This document shows, piece after piece, positions 1 through 13,462 of a stretch of DNA of 64,000 bases. The DNA is taken from NCBI GenBank assembly GCA_018873245.2, contig JAEMBT020000004.1, forward strand, positions 5,690,573 to 5,754,572, read 5' to 3'. The notes beneath the pieces were generated by a model that was not told the origin of the DNA, searched no databases, and saw nothing but the letters and a program-made list of their open reading frames with translations. Within the stretch, counting starts at the first letter, position 1, and every line of letters begins with the position of its first letter. Source of the DNA: Archegozetes longisetosus. Taxonomy: Eukaryota > Arthropoda > Arachnida > Sarcoptiformes > Trhypochthoniidae. The position numbers were made by a program, and so were the translations under genes.

Positions 1-47
<47 letters not shown>
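1..47. repeat. (GT)n/(GA)n microsatellite
   Basis: Six GT units run directly into a GA dinucleotide tract at the very start of the window, so the full length is not known. The rest of 48-824 is AT-rich with no convincing exon. The 5' exons of the nephrin-like gene (signal peptide and first half of Ig1) must therefore lie to the left of this window. Confidence 0.95.
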
Positions 48-50
<3 letters not shown>

Positions 51-824
51 TATGTTGGTGGACTTGTTTTTCGTCTCCTCTCAATAGACCAAAGAGTCCA
101 TAAGTGAAATGGTTTTTATTTGAAATGAAAATGTATTTGCCTTTAACTAAAAGAAACTATAAACTAAACTATTGCAGCAGACAATTGTATTTTTAGTGAT
201 GTTCGCATTTCTTTCATTTCCATTGAGTCCTTATTTCATAGAAGACTGAGCTGTCGAATGATTTTGTAAAGAAAGTGCTTTTAGTACATAAATAAGTGGC
301 GTCAGCGCGACTCTCCTATCATTTCTTCCTTCATTGTCCATTCATTCATCTTTAAGATGATTTCATGTGATCTACGCTCTAGTAATCGAATCTCATTGAA
401 TGTATAATGAAGGATAACAACCACTTTTCAATCGAACCAAAATTGTCGAAGTTATCTTAAAATAAGTTTAGGTATTTTTTGAGCTAAAAAACGCTCACGT
501 CTTTCATAAAAAATGAATGGATTCCAATGCTTTTATACAACTGCGCCCAAAAAACAAATTCATAAAACAAAATATCAACATAAAAGAGAAAAATTGTTTG
601 AAAATAAAATATGTTCTTTCTTAAAAAATATTAATTACCTGACAAAACAGTTGGAATTTGTAATTAAAACTAATAAAAGCTTAGAATTTGTATGGATTAG
701 TTTACAAGGAATGAATGATAAGATTTGTTATACCTAGAAACACATATATAATAACAGCTTAATAGAAAACGTACAATCAATAAATGCATTTCACTTATTA
801 ACTCTACATATCAAATGTTAAAAG

Positions 825-3800
825 GTTTCGATCCTGACGTTCCGGGTTGGCCACGATATTCAATGAGCGTCGATCGCCAGCGAGGAGTATATAATTTGAA
901 GATCAGAAATGTACAACTTATCGATGAAGGTATTAACATATAATATACATAATTATACGATTTAATTAAGCCATCATTATAATGAAAACTTTTCTTTTTA
1001 GGTGAAATTGAGTGTCAAGTCGGTAAGTATTCTAAGCTTTTGAATACTATCTGAAAAAATCAATTCCGAGAATTATGTTATCAACCTAAGTATTGAAGAA
1101 TAAGTTGCAGTTGGGTTAGATAATACTACTACTATTATAGAAGTATAGTTTTTATGCAAATTCTCTTTAGTAAAGAATACTTTATTTGTTGCATCAAGTT
1201 TATTTAGTTATTTTGTGAAAATTTCAATTGCGATCGAAAATCGATAGAAACAAACTCTTCTTATTAATATTATTTGTCACCTACAAAACTAAATGTACTC
1301 TATAATAGATATTTACAAAACTCAAATCTTCAATGTAACACAAGCTCTAACATCTAATACTGATTAATGCTCAACTCTATGCTCAACTTTTTTATTCTTT
1401 TTTATTCATTCCTTTACATTCAAAACAAACTAAAGTATATGTGCATTAAGTATCTGACATGAGAAAGTACAACATAATTAAGTTGCAGTTCAGTTCATAT
1501 AACTTGTGTAATTTATTGCTAAGAATCTAAAACATTGTTTTTTCATATTTGAAGTAGAAAGTTTTATACTGATCTGAGTTGCTATAAATATATTTTTATC
1601 ATTATTCAAGTAATTATTGAAGCAAATTAGTAAACTCACCTAACATTTATATTCATCAATATATACTATATGAATAAGATTTTAATTAGTTCATTTTTTA
1701 GACAGAATATCATCAAGAATGACATGATTACATGACTTAGTATGCAAATTATCATTTCATAATTTGCTCATTCTCCATTATGACTGTAACTTCAGAAGGC
1801 ACTTACAGCCCAATTTGAACACTTAATGGCATTGATTTTTCAGCACTTAACTTCCATTCTTCAGGCAAATTCAATTTATTTTTCTCCAAATACATTATAG
1901 TTTTCAATAACCTAAGTTATGTTCATTTCTGAAAATAAGAACCTAATAAGCCTAAAAAATATCTCTTAGAACATTATTTGCATAGATAATTCAAATAGGA
2001 AAATGATGAGCAGTCAAATTTTACAAACTATACAAATCAAATCAATTTGAAAAGTCTGATCAGTTTTCTGGTGAGTCAATATATTGAACACATGATATCC
2101 TATCGATTGAGCAGCCCATAAAAATAATTGGATTTGCTGCTCGCAACATAATTGACTAAAACTTAGTACAGATTAGACAAAAAGCAAAATAAAGAGACAT
2201 TCATTATGATTTAGCCCAAAGCTGTTCAATAAAATAGTCAAACTTATTTATTTATGTGAGATTAAAGCATTTGAATCCAGATTAAATCATACAATGTTTC
2301 ATACAATCTCTGCTTCATTTAGATTCTATTTATCAAATATTAATTGATTCAAATTTATAAAATAAATTATTATTTAACTCACTTCAAACTACTGTTAGTA
2401 GCTTTGAAAACTAAATTCAATTGACAATAATTGTGAAATCAACTATTTTTAGATCATTATTTTCGTCTTGCAATTGCCTCAATTGTTCTGGTTCGAATAA
2501 TAACAGTTACTTTTATAAGAGACAATACCATTTTCCTCTTATACTCTCTCAAATGCCTTTCTTTTTAACTTTTCCTTTCAAACATACTACAGTTGATTGG
2601 TAAATAGCTAGCAAAAACAATATTTTTAATAATTACTTGTTCACTTTCAAGCTTAACTTTAGAAACTACATTCAATTTTCAAAACTATTTCTGATTGTAA
2701 CCTATTAAAAAGAAATGTTTAAGCCTAAGAATACGCTAATCTACTTTAATAAATGAAATGACAATCAAAAACAGGTCCAAGAAAAGTTTTCTTAAACTTA
2801 GCTTTAGTCTGCTTAAGCTTAAAATATCTGTTTGACACTTTATATTAAAATTCAGTTGCTATGCGTACGATATGCACTTATATTACTTTTTATCGTTCGA
2901 CGCGTCGATTTTTTTGGTTTTTATTTAAATTTATGAACGTATAAGAAAGAATTTTCAAAATCCTATGCCATTCACCAACTTATTTCACATAAAGTTTAAA
3001 ATTATTCATCAAAGTCAAACTCAAAGCACGTCCTTTGTAATTTCATACTTAATGGAAAATACTTATACTCATTAATAGCATTGAATTCTATTTTCAATAC
3101 TAAAAGATCGGAGATATCTTATAACTGAAGTTGAACTAAAAGATGAAAATCAGCTTATCAGTCAACGCGATCATCAGGAAAAATGCATGAAGAATATAAT
3201 CTGTTTTTGTGCGTTGCAATTTCTATTATTAATATTATATCTCAACTAAGACTTGAGCTAAGATTAAACTAATATTTGCATTACGTAATATAAATAGATA
3301 TTATATTTTTGTCTCTAAACTCAATTCAATCAATCATTATGGATTGAAAGACTATTTGCTCGTCTATTTAAAAGAAATTAATAGATTTCTATAGAATGTA
3401 TTGAAGATTCGGTGATGTTCTAAAAATAATTTTCTATTAGTAAGCTTGGATCTTCTAGTTTAATTCAATTACTATGTAAAGTAACTGACATAAACGCTAG
3501 TGTAACTGACATAGACCGCACAGAAACTCTCATAGATTTCATGTTTATTCTAACTATATCAAAAAACACTCTCTTCTCCAACTGAAATATAACTTATTTT
3601 TCAATAGAGGCCTTAAATTGAATTCATGTTTTATTGAGTAATCTGTAGAATAAAACGTATGTATTCCACCTAATTCGTTGTTTAGGTCCAGCAAAGGAGA
3701 ATAAGCCAATCCGTGCAATGGCGCGCATCACTGTCTTAGGTAACAACTGTCTAACAGTATTTACGCTCTGGGAATTAATGTTAAACTCAGATACTTTTTC

Positions 3801-6800
3801 TCATTTCTGCCGTCTTTCTCTCTTTTTTGGTTTATTTGCTTTTTCAACTTCTTATACTTTCTTATACTTCTTATACGTTTGCCACAATACCAGTACCGCC
3901 TCATGAGATTCTACTGCTACCAACAAATCGAGCTCTTGTTTTTAATATATCTAAACAAAAGCAAAGTCACACTAATACCAGATTAGAAGTTAGAGAAGCT
4001 GAGAGGATAACTTTGGTCTGTAATACAAGCACTCCTTCAAAGCCACCGACTCTTATCAAATGGTTCAGGAATGGTATGCAAATTAACAAAGGTATATCTC
4101 ATTTTCACTTCATTATCTCTCACTACAACTTACTAAGACACTACAAATTGTCATTTGACTGACTTTTTACGTGTTTAGCTTATCCAAACTTCAATTATCT
4201 CATTTTTAATTATTGAATTCTCTAATTTCGTCAGCCCTTCTCCCCGAGTTCGTTTAGATAATTAAGCTTTCCACGAAAATTTTCCTAATTGTTTATTTAC
4301 GTCAATACGGTTCAAATGACTTTTCCAACTTTTAATTGAAAAACACTGTTTTGTTGAACAAAAGTCTTTCAAATTTGATTTTGATACCTGTATACCGCCT
4401 CATCCAGAAGGAAAAACAAAATCTAAACATGATTTTCGTTTATGCATTCAGTAGTGTTAGAACGAGGTTCTCAATTTTTATTATCAGAAGAGTTAAAAAC
4501 TACTTATACGTACTGTGAAGGGTTTACTTTTGAAGCAATGCTTTTCATGAATCGCTATTCGTCTCTGAAAGAGCAAAGCTTTCCTAAAAGAATCCATAAA
4601 AGCGAACGAACAAAATTAAAAACTGTAAATATTTAATGATCATCTATTCGTTGTATGTTTTTAGATAAAGGTATAGAACTCATACTCTACTGCGCAAACT
4701 ACTTGATAACTGCATTCAATTAAACTTTTTTCAATTATTAATTTATTCACTAAGTTCGACGGTCAATAATGCCCATAAAAACATTCTAAGACTTCATTTA
4801 GGTGAACAAACTTTTACCATATGTTTGTCTCTGTGGTTTCCAAAATTTGTCAAACTTCAATTGTTGGAAGTACTCATATTTTGGCAATTTTCTTTTGATT
4901 TCACGTAGGATTAGCTATCCGTATAGAACATAACTTATCTTACAGCTTCTAATCTATAGAGACTTTAAGTTGAGCAACGGATTTTATGATATCTACTGCT
5001 AGTCCGAAGACTAAACCTATTGTTATTTCATAAATAATAGTAGAATTTAATTCAAAATAACTATTATATAAGTTCACTTCTGTCTAATCAATCCTAAGAT
5101 TTTGGGTTGAAAGCAGAGTAATCTTTTCGGTAGATAAGCTGATCAGTAGATTGTGGAATGACCATCTAATGGGCTTTAAAAACGAGTCAATTCTTTCAGC
5201 TCAAATCATTACTTAGATAGTTACCATGTGTCAAATAAGACAATCTTGAGTGAAAATCCGCAAACATTAGTTTTATTCCCTGCTATTCATATCTGATGAC
5301 ATGATCAGATTTATTTTCTTGATATCATATTTTATCAAACACTTATTAATCTGAGTATCAGTTTTACGAGCGGTACAACTGTTTGCTTATAAGCAGTGTA
5401 AACATGACATGAGGTAACAGAAGCCTGATTTGATCGCTTTCAGAAGCAATATTTGCTAAAAACTTAGGTTTCCTTTTTCAAAAATACCCAAAGATTTATG
5501 AATCCACTCGAGATTTTATTTATGTTTCAGTCCAACTTACTCTAAGCATATATTTGAATTTATTGCTCTCAAAAAGTCTAAGTTTAATTTGAGTTATCCA
5601 TTTTTTATATTAAACTCTTATCTAAATAGTAAAAATAAATAAATAATCAAAGCAATTTAAATATTTTAAACTTATTAGAGCATATCACCAGTAGACTAAA
5701 TCGATTTAAGAGTTTGACTATCTTTTATGTTAGGTTTTTATACAAAAAGCTACTAAACAAAACCTAATTCTTATAGAAAGTCAGTCCATATAATTTAGGT
5801 TTAACTGAAACAAGTAGTTCACTGATAATGTTATTTATTATTCTGATTTAAACTGTCTATAGATAGCTATTCTGTGGTATTAAAACAAGGCTTAGGAGCA
5901 TCTGGAAAATTGTCTTCAACATCGAGTACATTATACATATATACCAGATTGGATGATAATGGTACCAAATAAATTGTGTAACTTTCCTAGAATTCAGTGA
6001 ACAAATAATAGAATTGTTTTTTAAGGGGTTCAGTATACCTGTCAAGGCGAACATCCGGCACTTCCGAAGCCAATCAAATCAACGATCACTCTAAGCGTCC
6101 TCTGTATGTCGATTACATTGTACTTTAATTGATCGCTAAGTTACACTATATATAGACACAAATTAGGCGTATCTAATCTTATTTCATTTTATTCGAGATC
6201 CGCCCGGATCACCATCAATAGAGGGTTACACTGATGGAGATGTGATTAGTGTCAGCGATACTCTAACACTGGCCTGCATTAGTCGTGGAGGGAATCCACT
6301 CGCCAAACTGTAAAGTTCACTAACACCTAGCCTAACCTAATCTAACCCTAACCTAACCCATCCTAACCCATCCTAAACTAGCCTGCCGATCCAACTAATT
6401 CTAAACTTCTATATTGCCCATAGAATTTGGTATAAAGACCAACAAGAAGTAGATAATACATATTCCAGTAGCGGAGGTCGTGAATCAACAAATATTTATT
6501 CATTTACGGTTACGCCGAGTGATAACAACGCACAATACAAGTGCGAAGCGACAAACGAAGTGACAACTCAGCCCTTAATTGCATCCATACGTCTAAAAGT
6601 GTTGTGTAAGAATTGCAATCCTTTCTCCTATGTATCACTATCTCATTTAAGCCTTACTAGGCTTTTCTCTCGGGCTCTGATATTATGTTTTATGTACTCC
6701 TTTTTGTTTTCATTTGGGAATAATTTGCTCTCTAGAGAAGTCTTTTTGAATGGGTTGCATTGTGAATAAACTTGAAACATAGAGATTAATATATCTATTA

Positions 6801-9800
6801 AGAGCTAAGATTGAGCCCTCTGAAAACTAAGTTATAACGTATAATAAAACTCCATATAAGCATACTCTTTGCTTCAATTAAGAAATTCTTCATACATTAT
6901 ACTAATAAGGAAAGAACTGGATTTTTTCGAATAATTCACTTTCGGATCAACTTGAGTTAATTGCATGCACTACTTTTATGCGTTACTGCTAAGCATTTAG
7001 ATTGAGTCTATTTTTAAAGTCCATTCTAAATGTTAAAATATTCTTTCTTCTTTATAGTCTCTACCAATCTTTTTAAGTTAGTCTTTGTAAGACATGCTCA
7101 ATTAAACTTGATTTTCGTATTTCAGTCACTATTCAATAAGAGATTGACCATATTTCATAACAAACATTCGCAAAGTTTGCTTTATACAAACTTATTTTAT
7201 TGATGTCTAGTTATCATACAAATGGCTATTGTGCCGTTAAAAATATTATTTTCTTTCAACCTAATGAATCAATGCTTTAAGTTATACACTCAAAAACTTA
7301 ATAATTCTCGATGGCAACCAAATGATGCGTTGTTATGAAATGGCTTCCATCAGACCATGATATTGAGATATTGCGAAACTTATACAATTTTAAATATAAC
7401 TATGAAAGCAAATCTTAAATCAAATTTGACAACAAATTCATGTGCATCACAGTCAGTTGGACATAGAAACGACCTTTTTCTTGTTACTATCCAACATTAT
7501 TAAGCTTTTTAATGCATTGTGAACTAGTCAATTTTTAATTTCATTAAAAAAAAGATTTTTTGTGTCAATGAATAATGAAATATATAATAAATGATACTCG
7601 TATCATTGCATATTAAATGATCCGTATGATTTCAATTAAATTTCAGTTCCTGCAGTCAAAGTTGAAGTGATAGGACCAAAACAGGGTAAAGTAGGAGATA
7701 CAATAACTCTGACATGTGTGGCCGGACCAGCGAATCCAAGTGCAGAAGTTTCGTGGATGATAGACAGTATGCTATCAACTTTATCTATACTTAATTCTTC
7801 TTTTCTCTAATTCTTTCTCATTAATTAAATCTAATCAATGAAGTAATTATCAAACATTTATTCAGAGTTTATTAACTATTCATCACTTAGTAATGTTTCG
7901 TATAAATTCATTAGGAATGCTTCAATAAATTTGAATTGCTCTGAGTCATAGTAATTCTTAACGGTTACTATTGTTTTATTAAATAAGTACAAGTTTTGAA
8001 ACGAGAGTATATTTTTTCAATCATAAATAAACCATAGTATGAACTTCAGTTCAACATACATCAAATGCATTGTAGCTCTAGTTTTGCCCTCTAATTTTCC
8101 AATACAAATAATTAAGCTCGGTAAACACGAACTATGGCCGTAAATTGGTCGCTTCAAGTCCTTATAAAATAATTTAGAATGTTGCTTTTTCAGTGTTGTT
8201 ATTTAGTTGCTCTGAATTAGGTGAAAAAATAGCACTACAATGTATTTGACAGCATGTCATTCGCCAGACTCAATATAAACTATTACATTCACGAATATAT
8301 TCCAATACTAGAATAGAGATTCTTTATAACAAAACTGTATTTCTTTAAAAACTTGCTCTTTTTTATCTCTCGACTTTTCAAAATTTAGCACGTTTTTACC
8401 ACTCGAGGCTTTTCTTTAGAAGAAAAAATCGATGTCTAACACATAAACTTTAATTCATATCCTTTACTTTTCCACCAAAATTATTTAGTGGCAAATCTAT
8501 TATATTTTATTGCATGTAAATTAAGGCAATGCATGTTACTCTGTAATATTCTCTAATACTTTCACACTATTTATAGGTTTATAAATTATAACTTTTGTTA
8601 TGCCAAACAACACTTGCAGTCATTTGACAGAATATTTAACATTTTCATCTCTCTTTTATTGCCATTCGAAGATCGCGCAATATTACCATTAAGTACATGG
8701 ACTGTAGACATGAAAGAGGGCTGGATCACCACTACTAATATAACATTCACATTGACCAGTCAAGATCCTGACACCAAGACTGTCGCCTGTTATGCCTTTT
8801 CGGAGACCCTTGGACAAACTATCGTTCAAACTGTTAATATTGATATACTATGTAAGTGTCATCACATGACCATAATGAGCAAACGACTTGTTATCTATTA
8901 ATATATTAATGAGCATTCGTATAATGTCAGATCCACCGGGACCGCCAACCATTATTGGTTACAAGGAAGGCACAAATTTAGTTGCTGGAGAGCTGTATAG
9001 ATTCCAATGTGAGTTCAATGCTTGTAAAGTAAAAACTGTCTAACTTTCGCATGCATTTGAATGGTTTTTAAGAAACAATATAAAAATATTATAGAAAATC
9101 TAGCTTAACTTTTGTTTATTTTATAAACCACTTAATTACAAGTTGGAGGCACCTCGAATCGTACTTAGAATAGGAAGAAATTTAGTTGAAAACAAGAGAA
9201 TCATTGCTTTACTAATTAACCTTGAATTGACGATCCAATATAATCTAACTTAAACTAGGAGTCTTATTTCTTTATCCAACAAATAGTTATGACAATAATA
9301 AAATTTGTATTGGTCTGAAGTAAAACAAAATAGTTTTAAATTGGTCTCGTTTGACCTTCTGTTGAGCAAACAAATACTGGCACTTGTTTAACATTGCGGA
9401 TAATACGTTAGTTTTTCAATCAAACATAAATATCAAAATAGATGTTATATATGTTTTTTATGGTAGGACTTTTTCACCATTCATAGCTTCGGTTTATTGC
9501 TTACGTTTTAAGGTTATCACTTCTCGGTGATATAAAAATTTAGAATTCAGAAGCATTTATATATGGACTGCTTCACTTGCTTTCTCCGTTCCCCTTCCTA
9601 TTCAACAATAAGTGCTTTTGTTTCAATTTTTTAAAGTACACCATTTCAGATAACAAGCTATCACATTCACAAGTAGCCGATCTTAAGGGATCAGATTGAA
9701 AGTGAAAAATAGCTAAAGATATATTTATATTCGATGAGTTATCGTATAAGTAAGAGAAGCAAATTTAAAGGCATTTAATCGACAGGTGTTTCAATGGGAG

Positions 9801-12800
9801 GCAATCCATTACCAAGTCTTCGCTGGCAAGTTGTTAGTGCTACGGGAAATGTTGGGTACGATAGAGAAATAAGTGCATTAACTTCTACCAGTGGTAGTGG
9901 TGTCTCGAGTGAGTTAGTAATACGGGCAGAAGCGGCAGACAATGGCGCCACTTATAGATGCGAGGCTTCAAATCCGGCCACTTCTAAACCATTGACCGCT
10001 TCCATCATATTATCGGTATTTTATATAACAGACTCTGTTACAATCAAATTGAAACCTAAGCATCCCAAACATGGCGATTTGTTGAGTCTTCATTGCGACT
10101 CAGGTGCTTGTAATCCAATATGTGAAGTGTTTTGGTATAAAAATAATATCGAGATGATTGGACAGCACGATGGGGTGGTTGAAGCTCACACTCAATTTGG
10201 CGGAAAGAGCACGAGAAGCAAACTGAAACTTAACGTGACTTCGAAAGACGATGAAAGCGAAATAGTGTGTTCGGCTGTGAACCAAGTGCTTAACAAAAGA
10301 ACGCAAGCAAACATGACTCTTCGTGTCTTATGTAAGTCATTAGTATTAATATTGATAGTAGGCATGAATTATTACATTAATGTTTAACCGCAACTGTACA
10401 GTTAAGCCTGAATTTGTGGTACCACCTCTACAAAAGTTTGATGTTATTGAAAGCGCTGATGTTTCAGTTAATTTAAGTGCAAGAGGCAATCCATCACTAA
10501 TATCTTATACGTGGTGGAAAGACAGCCTTCCTCTTTTGGATATATCAGATACAACTACAACCACTACAACAATGCCTAACGCTATAATACCTAATAGTCA
10601 ACAGCATCGCAGACAACATCAACTCATATCTCGCGGCCCTATACTGAAAATCAAAAATGTCTTCAGAGAAGATGCTGGCGAATATGATTGCGAAGCCTCT
10701 AACAGTGAAGGATCAACAAAGACCACTATTTTAATAAATGTTTTGTGTAAGTTCTCCTCATTTATTTTGTATTAAACTGACATTAAATGTGATTATCTTG
10801 CTTAAAGTCGGACCAATTATTGTTGACACTTCAAAGTTGGTATTAGCGAATGCTGGGAATCCGCTTCACTCTTCTGTGCCGCTGTCGGAAATCCAATGAC
10901 TGATGATCTGATTGAATGGAGGAAAGAAGGCCAGACTAATTTTATAAAGGATAGCAGAATTAATACAGAAATTGAAAAGGGAAGATCAACCCTATGGATC
11001 ACTAATGTGAACGCTGACAAAGATAGCGGAGAGTATCAGTGTCGAGGTACCCATCCCTAAACAATCTTCAATCTTCTACTCTTCCTACTTCTCAACTAAA
11101 CCTTATAATGCAATCTTAAATCTTTCTTCTTTCTCTTCCTTAATCGACTACTTTTAAAGTGCTTTTTACCAACTCCTCATCTATTTTATTACAGAAAAAA
11201 ATCTCAGAAACTTCAAAACTTAATTTCACTTTTGACACCTTGGAGAATGATTAATAGATTTTTTCTCTTTAGCCAACAATGGCATTGGAGATGAAGCGAT
11301 AGGAGTGGTGAAACTGTTGATAAAGACAAAACCGAAAATTGTTTTAAATATGACTACACTCAATGTTGCGGCCGAGGACTCAGAAATGGTTAAAATGGTC
11401 TGCACTGCGACCGGCGTTCCAAAAGTGCACTTCAAGTGGATTAGTCCTCAAAACGAATTTCTCAGCAGTTCGTCAGAGTTATTGGCAAAGAATAACGTGA
11501 AACATTTTCGATATGATATAGACCGAAAGCAAATAGACGACACTCTGTTTGAAAGTGTTTTGATTATAAAACGCGTAACTAATAGTGACTTAAATAAATC
11601 ATACAAATGCGTTGCACATAATGAAAAGGGTGAAAGTGACACAATTATCAAATTGAGAAAACGTGGAAAACCAGATCCGCCTAAATTATTCAAACTCGCT
11701 AATATCACTCATAATAGCGCTTTCTTAACCTGGACACCTGGCTTCGATGGAGGGCTCAAACAATCATTTCGAGTGAAGTATTACAAATCAGAATCAAATG
11801 ATTTGAATAGATTTGAAACAGAAACAAATTGGATTTTAATTAGAGGATTGGAAAGTGCATCGGAGTATACGTTCACTGTATTGGCTTTCAATGGATTTGG
11901 TGAAAGTGATTGGGATGAGAGTAATACTTCTATACGTGCCTCAACATATGCAACTGAATTTGATTCAAGTGAAGCATTAATAGACTCACTAAATAGAGCC
12001 AAATCCAATTCCACCAACAAATCTGTCTCCAAAATCATTATGATAATTGTTTTTGTTTTGGGACTCTTTTTAATCATCTTAAATGCATGTCTCGTAATAT
12101 GTTATTTCAAGTGGAAAAGAAAGATTGATAGCGGCAATAAACACAAAACTAAGAAAGTCAAAGCATATAAAGATAGCATTAACGGCGACGCTATTCTCAT
12201 GAAAGCATTCAGTGAAGAAGATCTTACCCGGGCCTCAATCACTGATTCATCCACGCATACGCCTAACGCCAAACACTGTCAAGTACTTATTATGACTGAT
12301 CTTAACTCTTCGCAATCTTCCTCCTCACTACAACACCCTGTCACACATGTTCTTCTGAGAAATTCTGAAAACCCTGATTTCAATTATCAAACCAAAAGCT
12401 CCTCCTTTCATACTGAAAATTGTCCCGATATTATCAAAAATCGTAACATTGACGTAAGTTTTCTTTAGCTTGTCTTCAACTTTAGTGCTTCATATGATTT
12501 ATTAGAAATATGATTTTTATTAGTTTTTCAGAAAGATATATACAGCAAAACTTGTCTAACTTGAACATGCAGCTAAATCGTTTATAAAACAGGCTAAATA
12601 TATCCGTAGAAAATCAAGGCTTAAGTTTATCGTTTTTAAAACCTATTTAACTGCGTGTTCAAGTTAGAAAAGTTCAACTGTAAGTCATTTGAAAAATATT
12701 CGTTACAGGACTATGAGATAGAAGCGACAAATTGTGAAACACTGACTCCTCAATGTAACAATTATTGTTTTAATATGAATGGTGCCAACAAAACAACTAC

Positions 12801-12924
12801 TGCTATGATGTACAGTCCGTGTAATTCAATAGAAATGCAGAGTAACGATAAACTGCAACTGAGATCCATATTGAAGAATGGAAGCATCAGGTCAAAGCAA
12901 AACCAAGAGATTCATATGCTTTAA
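825..12924 (+). CDS. Nephrin/Sns/Hibris-like immunoglobulin-superfamily receptor, 5' partial
   Basis: A single-pass adhesion receptor of the nephrin family, which in animals binds Kirrel/Roughest-type partners in myoblast fusion, nephrocyte diaphragms and axon guidance. I see 16 exons: 825-929, 1002-1022, 3686-3739, 3894-4091, 5863-5961, 6026-6103, 6198-6309, 6424-6605, 7647-7766, 8672-8851, 8931-9008, 9786-10331, 10402-10746, 10808-11046, 11273-12453, 12709-12924. Phases agree at every junction, mostly phase 1. They give about 1250 residues: the end of Ig1 (GWPRYSM, IECQVG), Ig2 to Ig9, one fibronectin III domain (about 11665-11945), a transmembrane helix (about 12030-12095) preceded by SKIIMIIVFVLG, and a cytoplasmic tail of roughly 185 residues with a DDYEIE tyrosine site. 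Ig3 (EGYTDGDV, RGGNPLAKL) is nephrin-like. The 5' end is missing. Exon 10808-11046 carries a one-base frameshift (see findings). A poly(A) signal lies at 13057. Which family member it is cannot be settled here. Confidence 0.9.
6323..6383. repeat. Degenerate CCTAA (arthropod telomere-type) repeat in an intron
   Basis: The intron 6310-6423 of the nephrin-like gene holds a run of CCTAA, CCTAAC and CCCATCCTAA variants. The motif matches the complement of the arthropod telomere repeat TTAGG but is imperfect. It also serves as a pyrimidine-rich region ahead of the acceptor at 6423. Confidence 0.7.
9027..9161. mobile_element. Short palindromic MITE-like element, copy 1 (diverged)
   Basis: About 135 bp with imperfect inverted halves: ACTGTCTAACTTTCGCATG on the left and the complement of a matching stretch ending near 9161. 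TA flanks it on the left (9025-9026) and the right-hand end reads GTA. It shares its sequence with copies 2 and 3. It starts 18 bp after the donor of the exon ending at 9008. Confidence 0.6.
12543..12680. mobile_element. Short palindromic MITE-like element, copy 2
   Basis: 138 bp, beginning CAGCAAAACTTGTCTAACTT and ending in an imperfect inverted copy (reverse strand CAGTTGAACTTTTCTAACTT). TA lies directly outside both ends (12541-12542, 12681-12682), as expected for Tc1/mariner or pogo-type insertion into TA. It sits in the last intron of the nephrin-like gene, 28 bp before the final exon. No coding capacity. Confidence 0.75.
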
Positions 12925-13056
12925 TGTGAATTTATAACTAAGACCAACACTAAAGTCCAGCGAATCATCAATTTTTATCCTGTATTTTGTATTGAATCAA
13001 ATGATTGCTCATCATATTTTTTATCAAATAAGTAAATAATTGACAAATACTTTTGC

Positions 13057-13062
13057 AATAAA
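13057..13062 (+). terminator. Poly(A) signal AATAAA of the nephrin-like gene
   Basis: AATAAA 133 bp after the stop codon, in AT-rich sequence. The interval 12925-13462 otherwise holds 3' untranslated sequence and a CT-rich spacer, with no gene seen. Confidence 0.5.
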
Positions 13063-13462
13063 CTTTTCATACTGTGCCTTATGATAATCAATCAATAAAC
13101 CTAAACCTTATTATAAGATATAACTTTCAAAACTTTCAAATAAAGTCTAATTGTATTATTTCCACCAATTTTACAATCAATGGTGTTGTCACTTTTACTC
13201 TTCTGAGGGTTATTCTTCATTTAGGGTCTGTATGATCTGTCCTCTCTCTTCTATTATGATATAGTAGAGAGTCCTCGGGAGCATTGATGATCCTTCTTTT
13301 GGTCATACATTCGTAGCATTGGCTTTTAAAACATTTTTGATAGTTTTTTTTTCAGCAAAACTTGTTAAAATTAGCAATATTGTCTTACAAGATCATCATC
13401 CTCTTTTGATGGATCGAAAAGGTGGCAACGCTAACAGTCAATGAGAGTGCGGCAATTCCTAA

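Noticed and set aside
4336..4636. 60-64 residue ORFs between Ig2 exons
   Set aside because: They lie in a nephrin-like intron and match no Ig strand pattern; the true Ig2 continuation is at 5863.
10881..10900. Reading the stop after the Ig8 frame shift as a true truncation
   Set aside because: The correct Ig sequence resumes one base out of frame and the downstream FN3, TM and tail exons are intact, so an error or recent mutation at the G run is more likely than a genuinely short gene.
11226..12077. Minus-strand ORFs within the nephrin-like gene
   Set aside because: Antisense shadows of the Ig9/FN3/TM exon; no independent coding signal.
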